Shown here piece by piece: positions 12,377 through 22,929 of a stretch of 64,000 bases of DNA (position 1 is its first letter; each line of letters starts with the position of its first letter). The position numbers and the translations under genes are program-made. This stretch comes from Ustilaginoidea virens (lineage: Eukaryota; Ascomycota; Sordariomycetes; Hypocreales; Clavicipitaceae), in assembly GCF_000687475.1 (NCBI RefSeq), contig NC_057316.1, forward strand, positions 868,001 to 932,000. The letters run 5' to 3'. The notes under the pieces are model-generated. The model was given only the letters and a program-made list of their open reading frames with translations, did no database searches and was not told where the DNA came from.

Positions 12377-13468
12377 ATGTCCGGTGCTACTGTAGTTACC
12401 AATCTTTCTTTGCTTTGGCCTTTCAACCACATTTGGAGTCGCTAACTGCTCAGAAAGGATCGCGAGGCGGTGTTTCCGACCCGCCAATCGCTCGGCATCA
12501 TGAAAGCCAAGCTGAAAGGCGCTGAGACGGGACATAGTCTGCTCAAGCGGAAAAGCGAAGCCTTGACCAAGTAAGAAGACAGCTTCAGCAACCCTTGTAC
12601 GCCAACATTGAAAAACTAATGCAATTGTTGCCAGGCGATTCAGAGGTATCGAAGCTGTGTCCACTCGACTTGCGATTCGGTTAATGCTGACCGCAACCAG
12701 AAATCACAAAACGTATAGACGAGGCAAAACGGAAGATGGGACGCGTGATGCAAATTGCAGCTTTTTCCCTTGCGGAGGTTACCTATGCAGTTGGTGGGGA
12801 TATTGGGTATCAAGTTCAGGAGTCGGCCAAATCTGCACGGTTTCGCATCCGCACCAAGCAAGACAATGTTTCTGGTGTACTTCTTCCAGCATTCGAGAGC
12901 TATCTCACCGAAGGCAATAATGATTTCGGCCTGACTGGCCTGGGCAAGGGCGGTCAGCAGGTACAGCGCTGTCGGGAAACATACGCCCGTGCGGTCGAAG
13001 CGCTCGTCGAGCTGGCCAGTCTACAAACAGCCTTTGTCATCCTGGACGAAGTCATCAAGGTTGTGAATAGACGAGGTGAGGTTTTACAGTGACACATGTG
13101 CAATCATCTGGGGCTGACATCGAAATCAGTGAATGCAATTGAGCACGTCATCATCCCTCGTACCGAGAACACCATTAAATACATCAACTCCGAACTCGAC
13201 GAACTTGATCGTGAAGAATTCTATCGATTAAAGAAGGTAAGCTCAGACCCTGCAACTGCACACACGTGATTTAACGTTCAGCTCACACAAATTGGAAAAA
13301 CTACAGGTAGCAAACAAGAAGCAGCGTGACACTGCAGCAGCTGACGCCGAAATGAAAGCGAGACGGGAGGGCAATGATGATCGCGAAATAATAGATAGTA
13401 GCAACGCAGAAATCAATGAACCCGCTGATATGCTTGCTGGTGAAGAGGACGACGACGTTATATTTTAG
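12377..13468 (+). CDS. VMA8: V-type proton ATPase subunit D (Vma8)
   Basis: Six exons: 12377..12391, 12458..12570, 12635..12645, 12701..13075, 13130..13236, 13307..13468; 260 residues (yeast Vma8 is 256). Subunit D is part of the central rotor of V1, linking ATP hydrolysis to proton pumping at the vacuole. Conserved stretches: REAVFPTRQSLGIMKAKLKG, GHSLLKRKSEALTK, MGRVMQIAAFSLAEV, FILDEVIKVVNRR and NAIEHVIIPRTENTIKYI; the acidic tail ends EEDDDVIF. Exon 3 is a micro-exon of only 11 nt (GCGATTCAGAG) flanked by 64- and 55-nt introns; with it the text reads ALTK-RFRE-ITKRIDEAKRK exactly as in the family, and without it the frame breaks. The first exon codes only MSGAT; its donor (GTAGTT, or GTTACC 3 nt later) is uncertain by one codon, and the acceptor used is the second of two close AGs (12456-12457). 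Confidence 0.93.
12635..12645 (+). other. VMA8: 11-nt micro-exon of VMA8
   Basis: Bounded by AG at 12633-12634 and GT at 12646-12647, with branch-like CTAAT and CTGAC before the two acceptors. It completes a Lys codon, codes Arg-Phe-Arg and gives the first base of Glu, restoring the conserved KRFRE text of subunit D. Confidence 0.88.
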
Positions 13469-13581
13469 GCTGTACCGCGTGGGCCACAGTTGGAAGAAGA
13501 CGTGGCACCGTATCGCCACGGTCAAGAAATGTATCACAAGCGAAAGAGGTCCTCGATTCGATGTAGCGCGTGCTGTCGTTG

Positions 13582-14438
13582 TTACTGCCTTTGATATGTG
13601 ACCTTGAGTAAAGCTTCCCCAAGTTTCATACCAGACGTACTCTCCTTTGCGGCAATAGCACCTTGCTCTTCAACGTATTCCACAAAAGCAATACCTCGAC
13701 GACCAGGAACAAATCGTATCTCTCGGAACCCTTCGAATCTGCTGAATATTAGCCCCAATGCCTCTGCATCATACTCATCGGGTATATGTTGCAAGAAGAG
13801 AATCTTGTTTGGTGGTAAATATTCGTCTGGTACGACCTGCGGAATCGCTGGGCCAGTTGACTTGAGTCCAGAGGGCTTGGAGAGCTTGCTGGGCCGAGAG
13901 TCTGCAGTTTGCCCAGAACTTTTTTTGCTCTGACGGTCCCCTTCAGCTGCCAATAGGGCGAGGCGTTTATCTACCAAAATCGGGTCAGAACAAGGACGAG
14001 GCAAAGAAAACTGCTCAGCACAATCGCCAAACCTTTCTCTGCGACTCTATGGATTTTATGAGATTCAAAGTCTTCCAAAGAGCAATTCATTTCAACCGTC
14101 TTGTCGCTTCGTGTTTTAGCTAAAGAAAGCTTCATTGGCTTGTCGAAAAGCGCAAATCCGTCGAGTTCATCGATCGCATCCAAAGCATCTTCAGGACGCT
14201 CAAAAACGATAAAGGCTTGACCTTTCCCCTTAAGATTTTTCTTGGCTATTATATCGACAATATTGCCAAACTGCGAAAATACTGTCATCAACGTCTTTGT
14301 CAATTGCTGCACCTTCACTCTCTCCTCGAGATTTTGAACGTATACACTAATGTTCAGTTAGATTGCGTCTCCGCAAAGCATGTCCAAGTGCAATGACACG
14401 CACGTTGAAATTGGCGGCAATGAGGCCATGACTTCCAT
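13582..14438 (-). CDS. U1A/U2B''-type snRNP protein with two RRMs
   Basis: Three exons, complement of 14404..14438, 14033..14346 and 13582..13970; 245 residues. RRM1 has RNP2 VYVQNL and RNP1 KGQAFIVF; RRM2 has RNP2 ILFLQHI and RNP1 RRGIAFVEY; the linker is basic and Pro/Ser rich. The order RRM-linker-RRM and the C-terminus KVTYQRQ are those of the SNF/U1A/U2B'' family, which binds stem-loops of U1 and/or U2 snRNA in the nucleus; sequence alone does not tell me which. Introns are 57 nt (14347-14403, donor GTGCGT, branch CTAAC) and 62 nt (13971-14032, branch CTGAC). Start could be the ATG at 14438 (MEVMASLPP) or the second at 14429 (MASLPP). It converges with VMA8 (113 bp between stops). Its start lies about 200 bp from the edge of the RIP-degraded block. 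Confidence 0.9.
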
Positions 14439-14639
14439 TTGTTGAGTTTCTTTTCTGCATTGAATCATGCTTGAATTGGATTGGAGTTCGCTATGCGATC
14501 GCAGAGAGATAGTGGGCAATAAATCGCTGCGCTTCTCTGGTGCGTAATAGTGGGTCCCTGAGCCAGTGCTTATATACATAACTTTTTATAAGCCTGTACC
14601 ACTTGCGTGGGTATTAAACACAAATATGGTAAATACGGC
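14439..14639. promoter_or_regulatory. Short 5' flank of the snRNP gene up to the transposon block
   Basis: About 200 bp with normal dinucleotide use, ending near ATACGGCTATT where CpA and TpG become rare. This must contain the promoter of the snRNP gene unless the promoter runs into transposon DNA. A TATAAAAAG-like string occurs on the minus strand around 14580-14590. Confidence 0.5.
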
Positions 14640-14831
14640 TATTTTACTAAATTTAAGCCCGTATCTGTATTTATAGCATTTTTTTTTTTTAATTTTATCT
14701 ATTTAAAAGTACGAAAATGCAATTTTTATACTAAATTAAAAATTAAAGCTAATAAAAAACTTGTTATAATTCTGAGGGTAAATATAAAGTGAAGTAGGTA
14801 TAAAGGCAAGATAAATATAAATAACCAGAAA
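14640..14831 (-). mobile_element. Left piece of a split LTR (family related to the C1 copia LTR)
   Basis: The last 40 bases (AAAGGCAAGATAAATATAAATAACCAG) correspond to the stretch before ACGCAGG in the minus-oriented C1-type LTR, and the LTR resumes after the L1 insertion at 21442. The outer end is not certain: CTATT at 14639-14643 also follows the right end at 22153-22157 and may be the target duplication, but the expected TA/TG terminus is not clean. Confidence 0.5.
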
Positions 14832-14999
14832 AAAAAAACTCTTCGCGATTTCGCCCGCACCTAGGTAGCGGCATAGAACCGCCTCTAAAATCAATTCTAA
14901 TAATCCTAATCGCTTCCTCTTATCTATTTACCCCCCTCGCCTATAGCGCATTGCGTCTAAGGAGTAGACGCGGCAGGCGTAAACGAAGTAATAGATATC

Positions 15000-16150
15000 G
15001 ATAAAGGGAATAAGGGCGGTATTACATATAGCCGCCATAACCCTACTACTACAATCGCGAATAGCATGTAGTATAATTAGACTAAAACTAAGCCTGCCTA
15101 GGAGCGGAAGCGACCTATTACTATTATAATTAAAGAATCGATAAAAGAGCTCTAGGATTATATCCCCTTAGCGGTATTAAGATAAGTGCGAGAAATTATA
15201 GAAACTATAGCTAATGCGGCCTACGGTAAGGCCACCCTAGACCCTATTAGCACCCTTACTAATATAATTTTAAAAACTATCGAAAAAGCTATTAAATCAG
15301 CCCTCTAGGATATCCTAAAATAGGCGCTAGCTATTATTTAGGCAAATATCGCGGCATAAGGATATATTGCTACTACTATACTACCTTAATATATTATCGC
15401 TCCCCTTCTGGTCCTACTATATATTTATAGGGAAATTTTGATTAAAGGCAATAGTATTAGCAAGGTCTTATGCAACTGAATACTAGTCGAAATTATAAAT
15501 ACTATTAATAGAGCTACTACTAGGAATGCTATGGTCGCGGTATATAAACTATGCAGTAGCGATATTATCGTTACCTTTATAGAAGAAGTAGTAAAAAGTC
15601 TTATTACCGATACGACCTAAGTCTGACCCGCCTTTAGGCAGGAGGTAAAACCAAACTAATGCTTATTTAGTTTTATTATTAAGAATTTCTCTATTAGCTA
15701 TATAGTGAATATCGCAACTAAAGAAATCTGCCGAAACCTTACTAAAGTGAATAGAGAAGGCTTTATTAGAGCCTCCCCCTATTACCTATATAGGACCGTT
15801 ACGTATATACCCCTAATTATAGGTGTAAACTCTATTAACCTTACTAATAAGCTTTATAAGTCTAGTATTATTTACTAGGCAGAGATATTTAAAGCTAAAC
15901 TTTATAATAACGCCTTATACCCCAAATAGTGCTATAATTGCTTTAAGTTTGGATATATCGCGGCCTACTGTATAGCGGCCCCGCAGTACAGCCGATATAG
16001 TATGGAAAGGCACCTAAAAGGGGAGTAGGCCTGCCTAATAGTCTCTTATAAATAAAAGAAGTTATACCTTAACTATAAAGGCCTGTATTTAGTATAATCC
16101 CGCCTCTATAGAACCTCGAATAAGTAGTAGGAATTAGCTAGGAATTCTTA
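15000..16150 (+). pseudogene. L1 ORF1 (gag-like, CCHC zinc knuckle) remnant
   Basis: Limits approximate. At 15930-15971 the text reads C-Y-N-C-F-K-F-G-Y-I-A-A-Y-C, a CX2CX4HX4C knuckle in which the His is now Tyr (TAT), the change expected from CpA-to-TpA. A second knuckle probably follows. ORF1 proteins of this type bind element RNA. Numerous in-frame TAG codons. Confidence 0.65.
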
Positions 16151-16399
16151 TGCTAGCCGACCTAGGCTTTTTATAGCGCCTCCTATAATATCTATAAATA
16201 CTACTCTTATTATAAAATAGAACCGATATAGAGTAGCTAGTACCTTACCCCTAAAGGAACTAATTAAGCGTATTATCTTAAAAGGATCCTCCTTATATAA
16301 ATATAGCTGCCGCTTTAGCTAAAGGGGCTCTATCTCTAGAGGAATATTTAATACTAGACTAAACCATACCTTTACCGCATTTTTATAACCGGTCTTAAT

Positions 16400-19300
16400 A
16401 CTAAAATAGATTAAGACCCTATTAGCCCTAGAGCCTATACCTACTTTAGCCCTAACCTCTGCTTTTATTATAATTATTAATATATTGCTACTACCGACCC
16501 CTATATACCTATCTGTATAATATTAGTCCTCTATTAGAATATATAGAAGAAAACCTCCTTTATATAAATAGTACTTTACTACTAAAGCGAACCTAATATT
16601 ATAGTAATTTAAGAACCTATTATGCCTAGCCATACTTTACCGAGCCTAAGCCTTAGTAAATATATATTAGTAGCCTATAGCAGATAAGTAGCGATATATA
16701 TCTATAAGCAGTACGGTCCTAGTATATAGACCACTAAGAAAAGACCTAATTAGTATAAAATCTGCCTCTTTAAAACTAATATTTACTCTATCTACTCCCT
16801 AGGCTATAAATATAACTAGACTACCCCCTTTATAGACCTTATAAGGCTCCCGCCCTAACCCTAAAGTATATTTATTAGGGACTTTAATATATACTATTTT
16901 TTATAGGATAGCCTAGATAAAACCTTACTTAATATTAATACCCTCTTTGACTTTATAATACAATAGAGATTTAGCCTAGCGACCCCCTACGGCAAAATCA
17001 TATAGTAAGCGCTAAATAAAAGAAATAGTACTATAGACTATACCTAGGTTATATAAGACCTTACTATTAAGTACCTTAGCAATATAGACCTCGCTAGGTC
17101 CGACTATATCCTATAGCTTATCTATATTAATATTAGCAACCTATAAGCCGCTAAAGCCTATTTAAAAAATAGCTAGAAATCCCTCGACCGATACCTTATT
17201 TAGGCAAAAGCTAAAAACTACCTTATGCCTGCTACTACTGCGGCCCCGCTTAGCTCTCCTAAAGAAATAGATATATATACCGAATAGCTTACTTACTAAC
17301 TTTAAGAAATTATAAATATCGCGGCCCTAAAGAAAACCCCTAGAGCCCCTACTATAGAACTATAATAGAATAACTATATAAAAATAGCCGCTATCGCCGC
17401 AAAGAAAGCATATTAGAAGTAGGTAGTACGCTATACCCCTAAAAACTATAGGGCCGCCTAAGACGTAGGAGCTACTTAAACCTAGGTTGTATAAAAAGAG
17501 CGATAATACTCTTAAAGAGAGGCATTAAAGAAAGCTATAGTATAAAATATAGACCTTTAGTCCCTAGAATAATAGGCCAGACTATATAGTAGCCTCCCCC
17601 CCGAGTCTAAGGAGATCCTACCACTTAAATATATTAGCCTTAGCCACCCCTTAGCAACTATATATAGTAAAAAAGCATAAGTCCTCGCTTAATATTTCTT
17701 CCCCTAATCCTATATAACATTTAAAGATATATTAAACCTAACTTTTCCCTAACTTGCTAACGTAAAGTTCCTACTATATAAGAGATTTACATATAAAAAG
17801 GTCTATACCGCCCTTTACTATATAGCTAGCTAGAAGGCCCCTAGACTAGATAGGCTACCTATAGGATTCCTTAAGGTATATAGCCCCCCTTTAATTATAG
17901 CTCTTACCTACCTTCTCAATAAGTCCTATTATATTAGGTACTACCCGGCTTAGTTCTAAGAGGCCTATATAATTATACTAAAAAAGCTAGGAAAGAAACT
18001 AAAGGAATACTCTAAAGTAAAAGGCTAAAGACTAATATCCTTACTTAATTTAACTAGTAAAGTCCTAAAAGCTATAATAGTATGCCGGCTTACTACCGCC
18101 GTTAAGGAGGGCAATTTATTCCTAAACCTTTAGATAGGAAATAAAGCTAATCATTCTATAAATATAGCCTTTAGTACTCTTATAAAAATAATTCGTATAA
18201 TATAGCACTATAGTAGGATCGCCTCACTCTTCTAACTTAATATATCTATAGCCTTTAATATAGTAAATTATATTCGATTTACCTACCTATTCTTAGAAAA
18301 GGGATTATTATTATAAATTATAGTATGGGTGTATAGCTTTACTAACTCTCGTATAATGTAAATTCACTTTAAGGGTAAATTAACCGATAACCTACCTATT
18401 ACTACTAGGGTCCTATAAGGGTCCCTTTTTTCCCTTATCCTTTTCTTAGTTTATATTATACTACTTTATAAGAGGCTTAAAAAAGTAGCCTTTATTATCA
18501 CCCTAAAGTTCGCAAATAATACTAATATTATAATATATAGGAAAAGTATAAAGGAGACCTAAATCCTACTCGAAAAGGTATAAATAATCTATAAAGAGTA
18601 GTCTAAATAAGCTAGGCTTAATTTTAACCTAAGGAAGAGTAAGCTTATCTATTTTATACGCGCCTATAAGGCAGATAAGACACTAGTCCAACTTAAGACT
18701 GCAATAATTCAGCTAAAGCAGTATGCCTATTTCCTAAAGGTTAAAATCTACCGAAAACTTTAGTAGTATAAATACCGTATAAAAATAGCTAAAAAGCTTG
18801 AGTAATAGCGACTCGCCCTTATAGTAATAGCGGCCTCTATATAGGGATATTAATATAGGGAGGCCCGATTAGTCTATATATAGGTTATTTGCATTACTAT
18901 TGCCTTTAGCGCGGGAGTTTAATATACCCCTACCGCCCCTAGTAGGGTAGTAAAAGGTATTATAAAATTACTAATTATAGAATAATTATCTTACCTTCGA
19001 ATTATTATTAAGGCCTTTAAGGCTATACTAATAGATATCCTTAAGACTAAGGCAGCTATACCACCTATTAACTTATACCTAAACTATATCTGCTAGTAAT
19101 TCTTAAAAAAGATAGCAAAAACTAGAATAATTAAGCGAATTAACTATACCTCTGCTATAGTAGTAGTAATACTCTAATACTATCGGTAGAGCGATTATAA
19201 AGGACCCTAGATATATATCCTATTTTTAGAACTTAACCTATAGTAGCTAATAGCCGAGGAATGCCTAATAAAAGAGTAGCTTATTAAATAGTCTAAATAC

Positions 19301-19800
19301 TAAGCCACTATAAGAGCGAGATAGCGGCGGTATAGGCCTATAGCGGCAGAAAGGGCCCTAGACTTCTAATCTATAGCTATAATAATTTAGCTCTATAATA
19401 GCCTCTTTAAATATAAATTAGCTGTATTTACCTAATTTTATATAGAAAAGATCGGATTAAACTCCTTCCTCTATTAGTACTAAATCCCTACTATGCCTTT
19501 GCCTTTCTGCCGATATAAGGAGGCCCCTAAAGACTATTATTACCTAATCCTCTTTTGCCTAAAATATAAATAATAGCGCTAATAACTATATAGGACCGGC
19601 CTAAGCCTCTTCCGAGACCGCTAAAGGATCTCTATTACCCTTAATAAGCTAAGCCTTATCTACTGATTTATACGCTAGATCTTTAGCCTTAACCGCCTTA
19701 ATTAGTTCTAGCTTATTTAGTCGCTTTAGCGATCCGCCCCTATAGAGGCATTAGGCCGACCCTAACCGCTTAATACTACCCCTAATATCTAATAATAATA
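16400..19800 (+). pseudogene. L1 ORF2 (endonuclease, reverse transcriptase, RNase H) remnant
   Basis: Limits approximate. Endonuclease end near 17260-17470 (IDIYTEQLTYQLQ region, then ALKKTPRAPTIEL). RT starts about 17800 (LISLLNLTSKVLKAI near 18035-18075), and the catalytic F-A-D-D box appears as F-A-N-N at 18509-18520, two Asp codons having become Asn. C-terminal Cys/His-type and RNase H-like text runs to about 19780. Domain order is that of APE-type LINEs. Non-functional because of dozens of stops. Confidence 0.7.
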
Positions 19801-19879
19801 TCCTGATGCAAGAGAGAGGAGATATAGTAGGCAGATAAATACAATCAATTCTTAGCTATTTTAAAGCTATAATATTAAT

Positions 19880-20760
19880 ATTAAAGCCCCCCTCCCCCCC
19901 CCCCTCCCCTTCCCCTACTAGCCCCTATAATAGCCCCCCTTTTCTCTCTCCCTTCTCCCCCTCCCCTTTTATTACCCTCTTTTACCCCTAAGAGATAAGC
20001 AGCTCTAATATAGCCTAAATGCCCTCTAATACTTCTACTTTATACTCTTTAAGGTCTAATACCTCTTAGGTCACCCTAAAAGCAATACTCCCCCTTACTA
20101 CTACTACTACTGCTATTACCTTCCCCTTACTATAGGCAGTCGATACCTACCGCGCCCTTAACTAAAAGGTATAATAATTATCGATCTATCTATATTAGCA
20201 CCTATCCTATATAATCCCCGTACCTTATATATACCTCCCCCCCTGCGGCTAATACCTCTTAAGCACTTAGGAGGGTATAAATAGACTCCTGGTTTTTGGG
20301 AGTCTATTTAAAAGGTCGGCAGGTCTTCCCTACCGCAATATATATAAAATACGCCGCCCTAAGCCCTTTATGGTATTATACTATATTACTATTATTTGAA
20401 TGCTAGTCGGATTAAAGTTCGGTTAGTTAGGTTTTACTTTATTAAGAGTAGTAACGATATTTAGGGTCTTTAGCTTATATTAGGTAAGGGTCGTAAGGCC
20501 AGCCTTATAGCTCGCCAGGCTAATAATAATAGGTTAATAATACTAGCATAATAGGAGCAGATAGTACCCACCCCCTTATCTAAAAATGCCGACTTTTTCG
20601 GCATACTACTATTATTATTATTATTGCTATTACTATAGCTATTGCTACTGCTGCTATTACTGCTGCTAATGCTATTGCTACCGCTATTGCTAATACTAAT
20701 ACTACTGCTATTATTACCGCCCTACCGTATAGGTTAGTATTATCCCTATAGCGCTAGAGA
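19880..20760 (+). repeat. Low-complexity 3' region of L1
   Basis: A C/T tract at 19888-19960 and a degenerate trinucleotide array (TATTATTAT, GCTATTGCTACTGC and similar) at about 20605-20730. The same two features in the same order recur in L3 (about 26575-26650 and 27300-27400), so they belong to the LINE 3' region. Confidence 0.7.
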
Positions 20761-21441
20761 ACAGGGCTTAAGGGGATTATATATAGAAAAATAATAGCTA
20801 TATAGAAAGGAAGAAAAAGGGATTAAAAAGTCGGGGGGCACCCGTACCTTTATATTTTCACCTAATTAGAGGCCCTTATGCCCTCTCTTTATATTCGGCT
20901 TACCCTAACCCCCGACCCGATACTATTTACTTTCTACTAAGTACCCCCCCTATAGCCGATTCGCCGCCGATATGGCCCTAATAATAGAAAATTCCCTTAC
21001 TCTTACTCCGATGCCCCCGCGCAATATATATGCTATACAGCCGGCGTATATACCGTATAGCTAGCGCTACCCCGCTCGTATAACCCCTACTTTACTTTCG
21101 ATTTATAGTATACCGACCTAAGGCCACCTCTCCCTTATAGATACTAGACCTACCTTTTTCTAGACCTACTTTCTCTAGATCGCTCTTACACTTTTCCTAG
21201 TACTACTGCTAGGTACGATCCTAAGCGATAGCGTACCCACCTTTCCTATATGCTGGAAACCCATCGGCCCCCCTAGGGGCCCGACTCCCCAGTCGTTATA
21301 ATTATATTAGCAGGAAGGGTTTTCCCTCTAGACCTCGGGTTTTTCCCTTCTGGATTATTTGCCGGAATACTAGATAGGCAATTCTAGCTTAGAATAGCCC
21401 CCTAGAGTAATTTAATAATAATAATAATAAATAACCAGAAA

Positions 21442-22152
21442 CGCAGGAAAGGTGAAAAGAGTTAAGAGGCATATAGTGCATTAACAAGTTTGATTATACT
21501 ACCCTTCTACTATCTAGAAAGAAAGGGAAAAGCTATCCTAAGTATATCTAAGAGAGAGGGTATGCCTAGGTATCTAATATAGCTAGTAAGAGAGCTCCTT
21601 ATAATACCTATTATACCACGTTATATCCAGCCTTACTATATATTTAAAAATAAGGTCTGATACGTCATATCAAGCCTTACCAAATATTTTAAATAATGCC
21701 CAGTATGTCATATAATATCCGGCCGTATTAAATATCTTTTAAATAAAGCCCAGTGTGCCCACGTAATATCCGGCCGTATTAAATATTTTAAAATAAGGCC
21801 CGGTGTGCCCACGTAATATCCGGCCGTATTAATTATTTTTAAATAAGGCCCGGTGTGCCTACGTAATATCCGGCCTTACCAAATATCTTTTAAATCAGAC
21901 CCGGTACGTCATATGCCGTCTCACTATATATTTTAAAAATAAGGCCCGATACGTCATATCAAGCCTTACCAAAAATAAGGCCCGATAAAGGCCTACTTTA
22001 TTTAGTATACAGTACTAATCCACTGAAAATCCGGAAGATAAACGGTAAAGGCCTAAGGTTGGTAAGACCACCGTATATCTAGTGGGACAGTCATAAGTCC
22101 AACAGATGGTAGAAGGGCCAGCAGTCTAGTAGACTACCATAAGATTTTAACA
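21442..22152 (-). mobile_element. Right piece of the split LTR
   Basis: On the minus strand it starts TGTTAAAATC at 22152, as do the C1-type LTRs, and shares with them the stretch around CTACTATCTAGAAAGAAAGGG and the AGAGGCATATAGTGCATTAACA segment. Instead of the 20-bp CTAGCGTGGTGG units it carries about 50-bp tandem units (21628-21990). It borders minus-strand LINE L2 at 22153. Confidence 0.7.
21628..21990. repeat. Tandem repeat of about 50 bp inside an LTR
   Basis: Units such as AATATCCGGCCGTATTAAAT recur with starts near 21721, 21772, 21822 and 21872 (about 50 bp apart), with more diverged units on both sides carrying ATACGTCATATCAAGCC. About seven units in all. Confidence 0.8.
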
Positions 22153-22563
22153 CTATTTTATTCTAATAGGAGGATCTCTCTTAATTCAGGCGAGAGGTTA
22201 TTATATAGGCAGGCCTATTTCTTTAAGGACTATAGGTCGGTATTTTAGGCAGTTACTTTATTAAGGGCTTTTCGCTATAATTAGCGCTATTCCTCCTATA
22301 TAATATAAGATTAAGTCGCTCCCGCTTCTTAAGCGGCACTAAGGTTCTCTAGGGTATAGTATACTACCCATTTTCAGTAGGCCTTTTTTACTACTATTTA
22401 GGTCATCTTAGCGCAAAAGTTTCACTAAGGCTCTATACCGGGAGCTTTAGGTGCCCTCTTTAGTGCTATAATATCTGTAATACTCTAGAGTTAGCTAGTA
22501 AGCTATTCAGCGTATATATTTATTTTAGCAGGGAAGTAAAGTAAAGCCCTAGTATAATAGGTA
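22153..22563 (-). mobile_element. LINE L2 fragment (endonuclease to RT linker)
   Basis: On the minus strand it reads INIYAEQLTSQLQSI then ALKRAPKAPGIEP, the same segment as L1 at 17260-17400. It is interrupted by the mini-element at 22569 and resumes after it. Confidence 0.65.
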
Positions 22564-22568
22564 ATAAG

Positions 22569-22787
22569 TGTAACGAAGTGGCCCAATTGGGCCCTAAGCG
22601 GGTGTCTGCGCACATCGCCAGGTAAAAACCTATTCTTCTGCCTGACCATTAGACCAGACAAAAGAGTACGTATTATACTAAGTTACCATACTTGGTACAA
22701 TTGACACCTATATCCCCTTGGCACTATGCTGCGCGCACTTAAGCTTGCCCCCTTAGTATGATACGGGCGTAGCCCGAATCCTTAACA
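22569..22787 (-). repeat. Mini-element 3' LTR (minus orientation)
   Basis: 219 bp, starts TGTAACGAAG and ends CCTTAACA on the plus strand. Contains the palindromes GGCCCAATTGGGCC and CGGGCGTAGCCCG, the latter also found at the same distance from the terminus in the gypsy LTRs. Confidence 0.8.
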
Positions 22788-22929
22788 TAGCTTCCCTCTC
22801 CGCAGCCGGCCGTATGATACCATACACCCCCTAGAGGCTAGTCCCATCCTCTATAAGCCCAGATGAAGAGCCCGCTGTACGCGCCATATACGGAATTCGA
22901 ACCTGTGACCTTGGGTAACTTGGTATAAA

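Larger units (their letters stand above)
14832..21426 (+). mobile_element. LINE L1 (non-LTR retrotransposon, Tad/I-like), 6.6 kb, RIP-dead
   Basis: Flanked by a 15-bp duplication ATAAATAACCAGAAA at 14817-14831 and 21427-21441. Order on the plus strand: ORF1 with zinc knuckle, apurinic endonuclease, reverse transcriptase and an RNase H-like/C-terminal part, then a 1.6-kb 3' region with polypyrimidine and trinucleotide tracts, ending in (TAA)n. It appears full length. All frames carry many TAG/TAA stops. The insertion split an older LTR. Assignment to the Tad1/I-like group rests on domain order and on fungal occurrence, not on a tree. Confidence 0.82.

Noticed and set aside
14639..22157. CTATT on both sides of the split LTR as a certain target duplication
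   Set aside because: The left copy would leave an LTR starting TT instead of TA/TG, and CTATT is frequent in RIP-changed DNA; kept only as a possibility.
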